NCBI GenBank assembly: GCA_963738575.1
Contig: CAVTWY010000004.1
Location: 992,001-1,056,000, forward strand
DNA: 64,000 nt
Origin: CAVTWY01 sp963738575
Lineage (GTDB): Bacteria > Pseudomonadota > Gammaproteobacteria > Burkholderiales > Burkholderiaceae_C
Direction of reading: 5' to 3'
Part shown: one piece after another, positions 35,478 to 44,545 of the stretch
Numbering within the stretch: position 1 is the stretch's first letter
Layout of the letters: every line of letters starts with the position of its first letter
Made by a program: the position numbers and the translations under genes
The notes under the pieces: model-generated
What the model saw: the letters and a program-made list of their open reading frames with translations, nothing else
Database searches by the model: none
Told to the model about the DNA's origin: nothing

Positions 35478-35873
35478 GGCGCGTCAGCCTTGGCCACCTC
35501 AAGGCTTGGACCCGATCGGGGGCCAACCGGCCAAAGTTAAGGATCGCCGCAGCAGTGCTGACCAAAAACCGATGCAAACGCGCCAAGCTCCGCATGTTCA
35601 GTCCACAGTATGCGTAAGGGGTGTGGGTCAGCATGTAAACGTTTTGTCTTCGCTTCCAAAGGCTTGAACGGCTGCACCGACACGAACGATAACCTAGGGT
35701 GCGTTCGACGACTGCATGCGTGAGTGTGCGTCAGCGGGGTGGCGCGACGAACCCACCATGGCGCACGCGCAAACTAGCAAAAGCCAGGGGTTGGTGCGGC
35801 TGATGCGTAACGAGCCTATGCTGTTCACTGTAGTGTGCGGCGGTTCCGCCACCATGGATCTGACATTTTCGCG
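35478..35873. other. 396-bp intergenic region, no gene seen
   Basis: This gap separates xdhC (minus) from a Bug gene (plus). I see no coding frame with support, no long inverted repeat and no convincing promoter. It must hold the starts of transcription of both divergent genes. Confidence 0.6.
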
Positions 35874-36870
35874 ATGAAATCCCCCAACAAGTTACACCGT
35901 CGGCGCGCTTTGGCGCGCATGACAGCGGCGTGCGTGACGCCTTCCTTGATGCCTTGGAGCGTGCAGGCCCAAGACAAGTTTCCCAGCCGTTTGATCACCC
36001 TTTGGGTGCCATGGCCTGCGGGCGGTGGCACCGACCTGACCATGCGCGTTTTGGCGGAAGCGGCCGGCCGCCAGCTTGGTCAAAAAGTGATCGTTGAAAA
36101 TCGCGGCGGTGCCGGGGGCACGTTGGTGCTGCCGGTGTTGCAACAGTCGCTGCCCGATGGCTACACCATCGCGCAAATGCCCCAGCCCGTGTACCGCGCG
36201 CCGTGGATCCAAAAGGTTGCCTGGGACCCCGTGCGAGACACCACCGCCATCCTTCAACTCACGGGGGTTACCTTTGGCATGGTGACGCACCCCAACAGCC
36301 CCATCCGCAGCTTGGAGGACGTGTTTGCCTTCGCACGCACCCGTCCCAGCGCCCTGACAGTGGCCACCAACGGCGTTGGCACCACGCCGCACCTGGTGAT
36401 GGACGAGCTGATGCAAAAAAAGGGCCTAAGCTACGTTCACGTGCCCTACAAAGGGGTCGCCGAACAAATGGTGGGCGTGGCGTCGGGGCAAGTGCACCTT
36501 GGCATCAGCGCCACTGGCTTTGCCCCGCACGTTGATGCTGGCCGTCTGCGGTTGTTGACCATCTTCAGCAGCCAGCGCAGCAAACGATGGCCCGAGGTGC
36601 CCACGCTCAAAGAGCTGGGGTTCGGCATCGTTGCGACGTCACCTTACGGTTTGGCCGGCCCGCGCGGGTTGCCGCCAGCGGTGGTGGCTGCACTTCATGA
36701 TGCATTCAAGACCGCCTTGTTTGATCCTGCGCACCTCTCCGAGCTGCAAAAGTACGACCAAACGCCAGATTATCTGAGCGCCGAAGACTACGGGCGTGGC
36801 ATGAAGATTGGCGCTGGAGGCCGAGCGGCTGAATGTCGATCGATTGGGCTTGGCGAACGGAGGCAATTGA
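35874..36870 (+). pseudogene. Bug-family periplasmic receptor, copy 4, with frameshift near the 3' end
   Basis: The first 310 residues are a good Bug receptor: an export signal (RRALARMTAACVTPSLMPWSVQAQ), FPSRLITLWVPWPAGGGTDLTMR and ENRGGAGGTLVL. After SAEDYGRGMK the frame turns into non-family sequence and runs on, antisense to the neighbouring TonB receptor gene. One base earlier in phase, around 36805-36811, the expected tail LALEAERLNVDRLGLANGGN appears and stops at 36870. A single extra base explains this. Whether it is real or an assembly error cannot be told here; only the last 20 residues would change. Confidence 0.8.
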
Positions 36871-36956
36871 CCGTTGTGCTGGTAGTGCCATCGCGGGCAG
36901 CATCGCTGAAGCCGGCAGCAAGCACCGGCGGCCGGATGCAAAACTTCACGCCCAGG

Positions 36957-39092
36957 TTAAAACGTGCGCGCCAAGCGCAGCGAAATCAGGCCGCTGCGGG
37001 GTGCCGCTGGCTCGTGGTAGCGCCCGTTGGCGTCGTTGACGATGACACTGCCAACATACGACTTGTTGGTGATGTTGTCCAGCCGTGCCAGCAACTCCAA
37101 CTCAAACTTCTCGGGCAAGGGGATGCGGTGCCGCGCACGCAGCGCAAACACCGTGTAACGGGCGGTTGATTCGGTGTTGGTGTCGTTGGCGGTGAGCGCC
37201 GAACCCGCGCGGGTTTCGAAGCCAAACTCGGTACCCAGCAAGGGTTGCCACGCCAGTTCCGCAAAGGCAAGGCCGCGCTGCGTGCCAGCGATGCGATTGC
37301 CAGCAGCCACCTGCACCGTCGCCGCGGTGCAAGGGATGCCGGCACAGGCCAAAAAGCCGTCGCGGTAGGTGGCGTTAAGCATCGTGATGGCGGTTTGGGC
37401 GCGCCACTGTGGCGTGATGCGCCAAGCCAAAGAGGTTTCGAGCCCTTCGCGCGCCGTGCGACCCACGTTGCGAAAGCTCTGCCGCCCCCCCGCGTTGGTG
37501 GCCACGCCGATCTCGTTGGCCACTTCGACCCGAAACAGCGCTACGTCGGCGGCCAGCGCTTGATCGCTGGAGCGCCATTTGGCACCCACCTCGAATTGGT
37601 TGCTTTTTTGTGGCGACAGGGCGGTGTTGAAACCCCCCGTGCCATCGGCTTGGTAGGCCAACTCGCCCAGGGTTGGCGATTCAAATCCACGTCCAACGCT
37701 GGCGTGCAAATGAAGGTTAGGGGCTGCGCGCCATCGCAGCCCGAGCACGGGGCTGGCGAAGTTGAACTTGCGAGCACCACTGTCGTTGCCGTTGGACAAG
37801 AAGTTGTCATTGGCATTGAGTTTGACAGTGCCCCCGCGAACCCCCGCGGTGGCCATGACACTGGGTGCCAGATCGATTTCGGCCTGCACGTAGGCGTCAC
37901 TGGTGGTGGCGCCATTATCCTCATCGCGGCGAAGCGTGCCGATGACGCCGTAGGTGGGCGTGGCCACAGCACCGGTGTAGTTGAGGTAGCCACGCCGGTC
38001 ATCTTGCTGACGCTCATGCGCGACACCGGTCACGATGTTGGTGGGCCCCAAACGCCACGTCATCCGCGCGTCCAGGCCACTGTAGCTGCGGTCAAAGTCG
38101 ATAACACCGCCGCCGTGCCTTGGCGCAGCTTGCGTGCCTGCTGCAATGGCAAGCCATTGTGTGACCGACCGTTCGCCGACATAGGCGGTGACGGTAGCGT
38201 CTGCCAATGCACTGCCGCCGCCATAGCGGTGGCGCCACTGAGCCCCCAGTTGGGACTGATGCAGATTCTTGCGGGTGTCAAACTGTGTGGCTTGGGGCGT
38301 GGTTTGTCTGGGGTTGGCGCTGAATTGTGCTTGCGTCAGGCCCAAGGGGTCGTCAGCGGGCTGGTTCAACGCACCCACCATCACCACCACGCGATCGCGA
38401 TCGGTTTGCCAGCCCAGGCGCGCATGCCCAGTCTGTTTCTGGGCTTCGCTCTGCGGGCGAAAACCGCCCCAGTCCATGCTGGCCACCGAGGCCCTGATGT
38501 CCAGCTCTTTGGAGATGGGCGCCCCCGCACCCAAGCGCCACTGGCGCAAGCCAAAGCTGCCAGCGTCAAAGGCGACCTCTGCACGCGCTTGCCGGGCGGG
38601 TGCGGTGATGGTCGCGATGACACCGCCTGAGCTGTTGCCGTACAACACCGAAAACGGGCCGCGCAAGACCTCGATGCGTTGGGCTTGCGCCAAGTCGAGG
38701 TGGCTGACTTGGCCTTGCCCGTCGGGCATGGAGGCCGGAATGCCGTCGGTGTAGATGCGAACACCGCGCACGCCAAACCCGGCACGGGCGCCAAAACCGC
38801 GTGAGCTGATCTGCAGATCTTGGGCAAAATTATGGCGGTTGGCGACCACCAAGCCTGGGATCCGGGCCATCGACTCCGACAGATTGATCATCGGCCCGCT
38901 GCTGCTGATTTGATCGGCCGTCAACACACCGATGGCGTAGGGTGCCTCGGCTTGAAGTCGCTCGGTCACCGACCCGGTGATCACCACACTTTGCTCTTGG
39001 GCCGACGCTGGGCCGCCGGTCAACCCAACGCCAACAAGCGCACTCAACAGGGCTAGCTTCCCCGGCATGCGGGCGTCACGGAGTGTGCTCAT
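36957..39092 (-). CDS. TonB-dependent outer-membrane receptor
   Basis: A 711-residue ligand-gated barrel. It has a signal peptide (LALLSALVGVGLTGGPASAQ), a plug domain with QSVVITGSVTERLQ, DLQISSRGFGARAGFGVRGVRIYTDGIPASMPDGQG and IEVLRGPFSVLYGNSSGGVI, and a barrel ending LRLARTF with terminal Phe. The plug resembles receptors of the PhuR/YncD group for iron chelates. There is no transport operon or Fur-type regulator beside it, so the ligand is open. It is divergent from corC and its stop faces the Bug gene. An ATG at 39068 is a second possible start. Confidence 0.9.
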   Translation of the reverse strand: MSTLRDARMPGKLALLSALVGVGLTGGPASAQEQSVVITGSVTERLQAEAPYAIGVLTADQISSSGPMINLSESMARIPGLVVANRHNFAQDLQISSRGFGARAGFGVRGVRIYTDGIPASMPDGQGQVSHLDLAQAQRIEVLRGPFSVLYGNSSGGVIATITAPARQARAEVAFDAGSFGLRQWRLGAGAPISKELDIRASVASMDWGGFRPQSEAQKQTGHARLGWQTDRDRVVVMVGALNQPADDPLGLTQAQFSANPRQTTPQATQFDTRKNLHQSQLGAQWRHRYGGGSALADATVTAYVGERSVTQWLAIAAGTQAAPRHGGGVIDFDRSYSGLDARMTWRLGPTNIVTGVAHERQQDDRRGYLNYTGAVATPTYGVIGTLRRDEDNGATTSDAYVQAEIDLAPSVMATAGVRGGTVKLNANDNFLSNGNDSGARKFNFASPVLGLRWRAAPNLHLHASVGRGFESPTLGELAYQADGTGGFNTALSPQKSNQFEVGAKWRSSDQALAADVALFRVEVANEIGVATNAGGRQSFRNVGRTAREGLETSLAWRITPQWRAQTAITMLNATYRDGFLACAGIPCTAATVQVAAGNRIAGTQRGLAFAELAWQPLLGTEFGFETRAGSALTANDTNTESTARYTVFALRARHRIPLPEKFELELLARLDNITNKSYVGSVIVNDANGRYHEPAAPRSGLISLRLARTF

Positions 39093-39274
39093 GGGTCAAT
39101 GATCCTGGTTCACGCTGGGATGTCGGGTTATATCGGACGATGGGGCATGACGCCAAGCCCGAGGTAATCCCCCGGCAATGTGTAGCGGTCCGGGGCACTG
39201 TTCAAGTTTGGAGCACCGAATCTCCCAGCGCGGGTGCTGAGGTATCCTGCGCGTTTTGGGCTTCATCAAACCAC

Positions 39275-40159
39275 GTGTCAGAGTCTTCGTCAGGTCGTCC
39301 AACGCGTTCGCCTCGGGGTGAGGGCGACAAGCGCAGCATGTTCACGCGTTTGGTCGAGTTCATGTCGCCAGGCCCTGACTCCAAAGACGAGTTGATCGAG
39401 TCGTTGGCTGACGCTGAACAACGCGACTTGATCGAGCCCGAAAGCCGCTTGATGTTGGAGGGCGTGCTGCGCATGGCCGACATGACGGCGGGCGATGTGA
39501 TGGTGGCGGCCCCGCGCATGGACTTGCTTTGCATCGATTGGCCATACGACGAATTGCTCAATGCCGTGATCCACACGGCGCACTCGCGCTTTCCAGTTTT
39601 TGAGGGCCAGCGCGACAACGTCATCGGCATTTTGATGGCCAAAGACTTGTTGAAGTTGCAACGGGCCCCCGAGCTCAATTTGCGCACCTTGCTTCGTCCT
39701 GCCGTCTTCGTGCCCGAAAGCAAAGGCTTGAACGAACTGCTGCGCGACTTTCGCTCCAACCGCAATCACCTGGCCATCGTGATCGATGAGTTTGGGCAAA
39801 CCGCGGGTTTGCTGACCATCGAGGATGTGCTCGAAGAAATCGTCGGCGAAATCGAAGACGAGTTTGACGACAAAGACGGCGACAGCAGCGTTTACACCTT
39901 GGCAGACGGCACCTTCAGGGTGGCGGGTGACGCACCCATTGCTGCCGTTAACGAGGCCTTTGGAACCCACATACCTGTAGACGAGTTTGACACCATCGGT
40001 GGTTTGGTGGCGCATCAACTGGGGCGCGTGCCACGCCGTGCAGAGATGTCGGTCACGCATGGCTTGCAGTTTGTGGTGATGCTCACGCGTGGCGGCGCGG
40101 TGCGATGGTTCAAAGTGTCGCGCGTGCCGTTATCTTCTAGTGAAGCAGAAGGCGGTTAG
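39275..40159 (+). CDS. corC: CorC/HlyC-type CBS-domain protein
   Basis: A cytoplasmic protein of about 294 residues linked to Mg2+/Co2+ efflux. It has two CBS domains (MVAAPRMDLLCIDWPYDELL and ESKGLNELLRDFRSNRNHLAIVIDEFGQTAGLLTIEDVLEEIVGEIEDE) and the C-terminal transporter-associated domain (LADGTFRVAGDAPIAAVNEAFG). It has no membrane DUF21 part. I chose GTG 39275, which gives the basic N-terminal segment usual in this group (GEGDKRSMFTRLVEF); ATG 39338 is the alternative. It precedes lnt by about 50 bp, the common corC-lnt pair. Confidence 0.88.
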   Translation: MSESSSGRPTRSPRGEGDKRSMFTRLVEFMSPGPDSKDELIESLADAEQRDLIEPESRLMLEGVLRMADMTAGDVMVAAPRMDLLCIDWPYDELLNAVIHTAHSRFPVFEGQRDNVIGILMAKDLLKLQRAPELNLRTLLRPAVFVPESKGLNELLRDFRSNRNHLAIVIDEFGQTAGLLTIEDVLEEIVGEIEDEFDDKDGDSSVYTLADGTFRVAGDAPIAAVNEAFGTHIPVDEFDTIGGLVAHQLGRVPRRAEMSVTHGLQFVVMLTRGGAVRWFKVSRVPLSSSEAEGG

Positions 40160-40210
40160 CGGCGCGTCCTTCCCCTTCCACCCCGATTGCTTGAACTTGA
40201 GCATGCCTTG

Positions 40211-41785
40211 ATGCAGCGCAACCGCAAACCCGATTCCACGGCACAACAACCCAGCACGTTGATGCAAATGGCCGCAGCGTTGGCCTTGGGCGCGGCATTC
40301 ACGGTGCCTCTGGCGCACACCTGGGCTTGGCCTTTGGCGTTGGCCTGTTTGGTGGTGTTGGTGATGCTGCTGCAAGACGTGTCGCCGCGCCGGGCGGCTT
40401 GCATCGGTTGGCTCTTTGGATCAGCTTGGATCGGGGCCAGCACGTGGTGGCTTTTCGTCAGCTTGCATTACTACGGCAACCTGGTGGCGCCAGTGGCTGT
40501 GTTGGCGGTGGCGGTGCTTGCGCTTGCGTTGGGTGTCTTCTTGGCCGTCGCCATGTTTGTCTTTGCGCGCTTCAAGCGTGATTCGCACCCGTGGCGCAAT
40601 GCCGTTTTATTTGCGCTGGTCTGGTTCTTGGCAGAAGTGGCGCGCGCTCGCATCTACAGCGGTTTTCCGTGGGGTGCTGCGGGATACACCCAAATAGACG
40701 CACCGCTGGTGGCGTGGGCTCCGTGGGTGGGCGTGTACGGTGTGGGTGCCTTGCTAGCCCTGACGGCCGCCGTGGTGGCGTTGCTCACGAACCCTTGGTG
40801 GCAACGCGCGGCGGTGGTTGTGGTGTTGATGGGTGTGCCGTGGTTGTCACCTTCGTTCACGACGCCAACGTCCACCATCACGGTGACGATGATTCAAACC
40901 AACATTGCTCAGGACGACAAGTTTGACCCCACCAAGTTGCCTCGGCACGTGTGGGAGCTGATCGATGCGGTGCGACATGCCAAAAGTCAGTTGGTGTTGG
41001 CGCCTGAAACGGCCATTCCTGTGCTGCCGTCCGAGTTGGGCCCCGACGGTTTCACACCCTTCGAAGCACCTTTTGCCGATGAACGAGGCGGACTCACCAA
41101 TCCCGACCGAGGTGCTTTGATCGGGTTGCCGATGGGCAGCTTTGACGCCGGCTACACCAATTCGGTGGTGGGCTTTGGCGGCGCCCCGGTGCCAGGCGGC
41201 GGGCGCTACCGCTACAACAAGCATCACTTGGTGCCGTTTGGCGAGATCATCCCGCCCGGCTTTCGATGGTTTGTGGACATCATGAAAATTCCGCTGGGCG
41301 ACTTTGAACGTGGCCCCGTGGTCGCCCCTTCGTTTGTGGTGGCTGGCGAGCGCATCGGCCCCAACATTTGTTACGAAGACTTGTTTGGGGAAGAGTTGGC
41401 GCAGCGATACGGCCCGGGCGGCGATGCCCCCACGATTCACGCCAACGTCAGCAACATTGCGTGGTTTGGAAACACCGTGGCCATCGATCACCACCTCAAC
41501 ATCTCGCGCATGCGTGCGCTGGAGTTGCAGCGCCCCATGGTCAGGGCGACCAACACCGGGGCCACGGCTGCCATCAACCACTTGGGGGAGGTGACTGCGG
41601 CCTTGACGCGCCACACGCGGCGGGTGCTGCACACCACGGTGCAAGGCCGTGAGGGATTAACGCCTTATGTGCGATTGATGGTGGCGACTGGGGGGCTGGG
41701 TACCCTGGCATGGATGGCGATGGTCGCTGTGGCCATGTTGGGCTTGTCGCGGCGCGGTTTTAATGCCCCTCGCGAGGGCCTTTGA
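40211..41785 (+). CDS. lnt: Apolipoprotein N-acyltransferase
   Basis: It adds the third acyl chain to lipoproteins in the inner membrane. The protein has 524 residues: several N-terminal membrane helices, then the nitrilase-like domain. The catalytic triad can be placed: Glu in LAPETAIP (about residue 266), Lys in YNKHHLVPFGE (about 336) and Cys in NICYEDLFGEE (about 386). A last helix (LMVATGGLGTLAWMAMVAVAMLGL) ends the protein. A palindrome CCCTCGCGAGGG lies in its last codons before the convergent rhodanese gene. Confidence 0.93.
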   Translation: MQRNRKPDSTAQQPSTLMQMAAALALGAAFTVPLAHTWAWPLALACLVVLVMLLQDVSPRRAACIGWLFGSAWIGASTWWLFVSLHYYGNLVAPVAVLAVAVLALALGVFLAVAMFVFARFKRDSHPWRNAVLFALVWFLAEVARARIYSGFPWGAAGYTQIDAPLVAWAPWVGVYGVGALLALTAAVVALLTNPWWQRAAVVVVLMGVPWLSPSFTTPTSTITVTMIQTNIAQDDKFDPTKLPRHVWELIDAVRHAKSQLVLAPETAIPVLPSELGPDGFTPFEAPFADERGGLTNPDRGALIGLPMGSFDAGYTNSVVGFGGAPVPGGGRYRYNKHHLVPFGEIIPPGFRWFVDIMKIPLGDFERGPVVAPSFVVAGERIGPNICYEDLFGEELAQRYGPGGDAPTIHANVSNIAWFGNTVAIDHHLNISRMRALELQRPMVRATNTGATAAINHLGEVTAALTRHTRRVLHTTVQGREGLTPYVRLMVATGGLGTLAWMAMVAVAMLGLSRRGFNAPREGL

Positions 41786-41796
41786 CGGCCGGCACT

Positions 41797-42129
41797 TCAA
41801 CCTGGCGCCACGGTGGGCCAGCCGTTCATGGCCCATGCCGCCATGCCGCCCACCACGAATTTCACATTGCTGTGGCCGCGCTCCCGCAGCGCTGCTGCCA
41901 CGTTGCGTGAACGAACGTGGGTGTTGCAAATGATGAGCACCCGCTGGGCCGGGTCGGTGGGCAGCTCGTTCAAGCGGCCGCCCAACTGGCTCATGGGGAT
42001 GAGGAGGGCGCCCACGGCCACACCTCGCTGGTGTTCGTGGCTTTCACGGATGTCAATCATCATGACGTTTCCGGCTTCCAACTCGGCGCGCGCCGTTTGC
42101 AGATCGACGCTGAAGGTGTCGTTGGTCAT
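41797..42129 (-). CDS. Single-domain rhodanese (sulfurtransferase)
   Basis: A 110-residue rhodanese. The active-site loop is ICNTHVRSRNVA, with the catalytic Cys at about residue 66. MMIDIRESHEHQRGVAVGALLIPMSQL and FVVGGMAAWAMNGWPTV are the other signatures. No signal peptide, so it is cytoplasmic. It is divergent from a TauE/SafE permease, which suggests a sulfur-compound theme (thiosulfate or sulfite handling; inference). The ATG at 42129 is chosen because the preceding 34 codons lack family similarity. Confidence 0.85.
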   Translation of the reverse strand: MTNDTFSVDLQTARAELEAGNVMMIDIRESHEHQRGVAVGALLIPMSQLGGRLNELPTDPAQRVLIICNTHVRSRNVAAALRERGHSNVKFVVGGMAAWAMNGWPTVAPG

Positions 42130-42300
42130 CGTTTGATGGGCTGATGGAGCGTGCTGGTTTGGGTAGGTTTTGAAGGCTGACGTTGCCAGTTTACTTTCAG
42201 ATCGGCCTTTTTGTGCGGCGTCGCAGACCAACCTTATGATTGTTGGGCGTGCTCGTGCAACGTTTGCCCCGCCTGCAGCGGCGGTTTTTGGGGGCTGTTT

Positions 42301-43041
42301 TTGAGCGTCGATCTGTTGCTGATGTTGATGATTGCAGTCGCCGCAGCGCTGTACGCCTCAGTCGGGCATGCGGGTGCATCGGGCTACATCGCTGCGTTTG
42401 CCTTGGTGGGCCTGAGCGCCGCCTCCATGCGGCCAGCCGCCTTGGCACTCAACGTGCTTGTCGCCACGATTGCGACTGTTCAGTTTGCGCGTGTGGGCGC
42501 CGTGTCTTGGCGCATGTTGATCCCGCTTCTGGCAGCGTCTGTCCCTGCGGCTTTTGTGGGGGGCGGTATCACCCTGTCTGCTTCAGCCTTCCGGTGGGCC
42601 GTTGGCGCGATGCTTTTGTGGGCTGCTGTGCAAACGTGGTTGACGGCGGGGAGGGTGGCACAAGCCGACTTGCAAACCCAAGCGCCGTCGGTGGCGATGC
42701 TGCTCTTGGTCGGCGGCAGTCTGGGTTTGCTGTCGGGTCTCACGGGGGTGGGTGGCGGTATCTTTTTGAGCCCGCTGATGCTTTTGATGCGCTGGGCGCC
42801 CACGCGACACGTGTCGGGCACTGCCGCTGTTTTCATCTTGGCCAACTCTGTCGCAGCACTGGGCGCCATGCTGCTCAATGGGCAGACTTTGCCCGCTGCC
42901 CTGCCACTGTGGGCCGTGGGCGCGGTGCTGGGTGGGTGGTTGGGCGCACGCCTGGGCAGCCAAAAACTGCATGCGCCCAGCATTCGGCGGTTGTTGGCGC
43001 TGGTGTTGTTGGTGGCGGGGTTGAAGATGCTGCTGGCGTGA
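42301..43041 (+). CDS. TauE/SafE-family membrane permease, copy 1
   Basis: About 246 residues with seven or eight membrane segments. It begins LSVDLLLMLMIAVAAALYASVGHAGASGYIAAFALVGL and has GLLSGLTGVGGGIFLSPLM in the second half, the repeated GGG-type motif of the family. TauE/SafE proteins export sulfite, sulfoacetate or related organosulfur anions. The start is uncertain: TTG 42301 follows GGGGG and gives a full first helix; ATG 42322 is the first ATG. It shares a promoter region with the rhodanese gene. Confidence 0.8.
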   Translation: MSVDLLLMLMIAVAAALYASVGHAGASGYIAAFALVGLSAASMRPAALALNVLVATIATVQFARVGAVSWRMLIPLLAASVPAAFVGGGITLSASAFRWAVGAMLLWAAVQTWLTAGRVAQADLQTQAPSVAMLLLVGGSLGLLSGLTGVGGGIFLSPLMLLMRWAPTRHVSGTAAVFILANSVAALGAMLLNGQTLPAALPLWAVGAVLGGWLGARLGSQKLHAPSIRRLLALVLLVAGLKMLLA

Positions 43042-43155
43042 TCGGTGTGATGCTGGTCGACACTCTGGCCTCCCCGACAACAACATGTCGCGTGCACGCG
43101 CTACTTGCCATACGCGCGGCTAGACTGTGCACGATGTGCATTCATCCTTCTCACG

Positions 43156-44127
43156 ATGGCCCACCGCCTGTTGCTTGGCAGGGGTTGCAGTTTGAGCCGG
43201 CATGGCCTGTGGACGACGCTGCTGATGCTCAGTTTGGCGGCACCCGCTTGGGCCGCTCAATCGACGGCTGCAAGCTCGGCGCTACCTTGGTGGGGTTGGG
43301 CCGTGGCGCTTTTCTTCGCTTGCTTCTTGATGGGCATCCTGGCGGTGCCGGCGGGCATTGGCGGCGGCACCCTCTTCGTGCCGATCGTCGGCAGCTTCTT
43401 CCCTTTTCACCTTGACTTTGTGCGCGGCGCTGGCTTGTTGGTGGCCCTGGCCAGTGCGTTGGCTGCAGGCCCGCAGTTGCTGCGCTTGGGGCTCGGCAAT
43501 TTGCGTTTGGCGCTGCCCATGGCGCTGTTGGCGGCGGCTTCGTCCATCTTCGGGGCCGTGCTTGGATTGGCCATGCCGACGCACGTCGTTCAGACGCTTC
43601 TGGGGGGCGTGGTGTTGGGCATCGTTGCCTTCATGGCGCTTGCCACGCAGTCGGCGTTTCCGGTGGTGGCAAAGCCTGACGCCCTGTCGAAAGCGCTGGC
43701 GCTCAACGGCGTGTTCGTGGATGGTGCCACGGGGCGCACCGAGGCTTGGCAGGTGCATCGAACCATCCCGGGGTTGGTGCTGTTTTTGGGCATCGGCGTG
43801 CTGGCTGGCATGTTTGGCATCGGTGCGGGGTGGGCCAACGTGTCGGCGCTCAACTTGGTGATGGGCGCACCGCTCAAAGTGGCTGCAGGTACTTCGGGGC
43901 TGGTGTTGTCGCTGGTGGATTCGGCTGCTGCATGGGTTTACATCAACCGTGGCGCGGTGTTGCCTCTGATTGCCGTGCCTTCCATCCTGGGCATGATGTT
44001 GGGAGCGCGCATTGGCGCCCGCTTGTTGCATGTGTTGCCATCGGCCACCATTCGCAAGATGGTGATGGTGGTGTTGTTGTTTGCTGGGGTTCGAGCCTTG
44101 CTCAAGGGTCTGGGGGTGTGGCCTTGA
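43156..44127 (+). CDS. TauE/SafE-family membrane permease, copy 2
   Basis: A 323-residue permease, longer than copy 1, with an N-terminal signal-like helix (GLWTTLLMLSLAAPAWAAQS) and then about eight helices. AVPAGIGGGTLFVPIVGSFFPFHLDFVRGAGLLVALASAL and AGMFGIGAGWANVSALNLVMGAPLKVAAGTS are the two family repeats. The DUF1634 gene overlaps its end, a pairing often seen with this type of permease. Substrate is unknown. The ATG at 43156 is preferred to one 17 codons upstream. Confidence 0.82.
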   Translation: MAHRLLLGRGCSLSRHGLWTTLLMLSLAAPAWAAQSTAASSALPWWGWAVALFFACFLMGILAVPAGIGGGTLFVPIVGSFFPFHLDFVRGAGLLVALASALAAGPQLLRLGLGNLRLALPMALLAAASSIFGAVLGLAMPTHVVQTLLGGVVLGIVAFMALATQSAFPVVAKPDALSKALALNGVFVDGATGRTEAWQVHRTIPGLVLFLGIGVLAGMFGIGAGWANVSALNLVMGAPLKVAAGTSGLVLSLVDSAAAWVYINRGAVLPLIAVPSILGMMLGARIGARLLHVLPSATIRKMVMVVLLFAGVRALLKGLGVWP

Positions 44128-44531
44128 CCACAGCACAACCGCACGAGCAATCTCGCTACGCGCTGTGGCTCGAGTGGGGCACGCGCCTGGGCTTTGTGGG
44201 CCTGTTGCTGAGCTTTGTGCTGTACGTGTTCAACGTGTTGCCCGCGCATGTTCCGCCCGAACAACTTCCTGCCCTGTGGGGCTTGCCTGTGGGCGAGTTT
44301 GTGGCGCGCACCCAGATGCCAACCGGGTGGGGGTGGGTCGGTTTGTTGCCGAAAGCCGATGCACTGGGTTTGATGGGCATCGTGCTGCTGTCCAGTTGCT
44401 CGCTGGCTTGTCTGCTGGCCGTCGTGCCCCTCTACGCTCGCCGTGCTGACCGCGCTTATGTTGGCATCGTGTTGGCCATCGTCGTGGTGGTGGTGCTGGC
44501 GGCGTCGGGCGTGCTCGACTCAGGGCACTGA
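44118..44531 (+). CDS. DUF1634 membrane protein
   Basis: About 137 residues with three membrane segments (LGFVGLLLSFVLYVFNVLPAHV, ALGLMGIVLLSSCSLACLLAVVPL, AYVGIVLAIVVVVVLAASGVL). The motif TQMPTGWGWVGLLPKADALGLMGI matches the DUF1634 family, which accompanies TauE/SafE permeases and is thought to be an accessory subunit. There is no ATG start: GTG 44118 overlaps the permease stop, and TTG 44124 is an alternative. Translation is probably coupled. Confidence 0.72.
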   Translation: MALTTAQPHEQSRYALWLEWGTRLGFVGLLLSFVLYVFNVLPAHVPPEQLPALWGLPVGEFVARTQMPTGWGWVGLLPKADALGLMGIVLLSSCSLACLLAVVPLYARRADRAYVGIVLAIVVVVVLAASGVLDSGH

Positions 44532-44545
44532 GCTGCTTCAACTGT

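Noticed and set aside
37245..38630. 461-codon open frame on the + strand opposite the TonB receptor
   Set aside because: Shadow of the receptor gene; no domain recognised.
41767..41778. CCCTCGCGAGGG palindrome considered as a bidirectional terminator between lnt and rhodanese
   Set aside because: It lies within the lnt coding sequence and has no T-run on either side.
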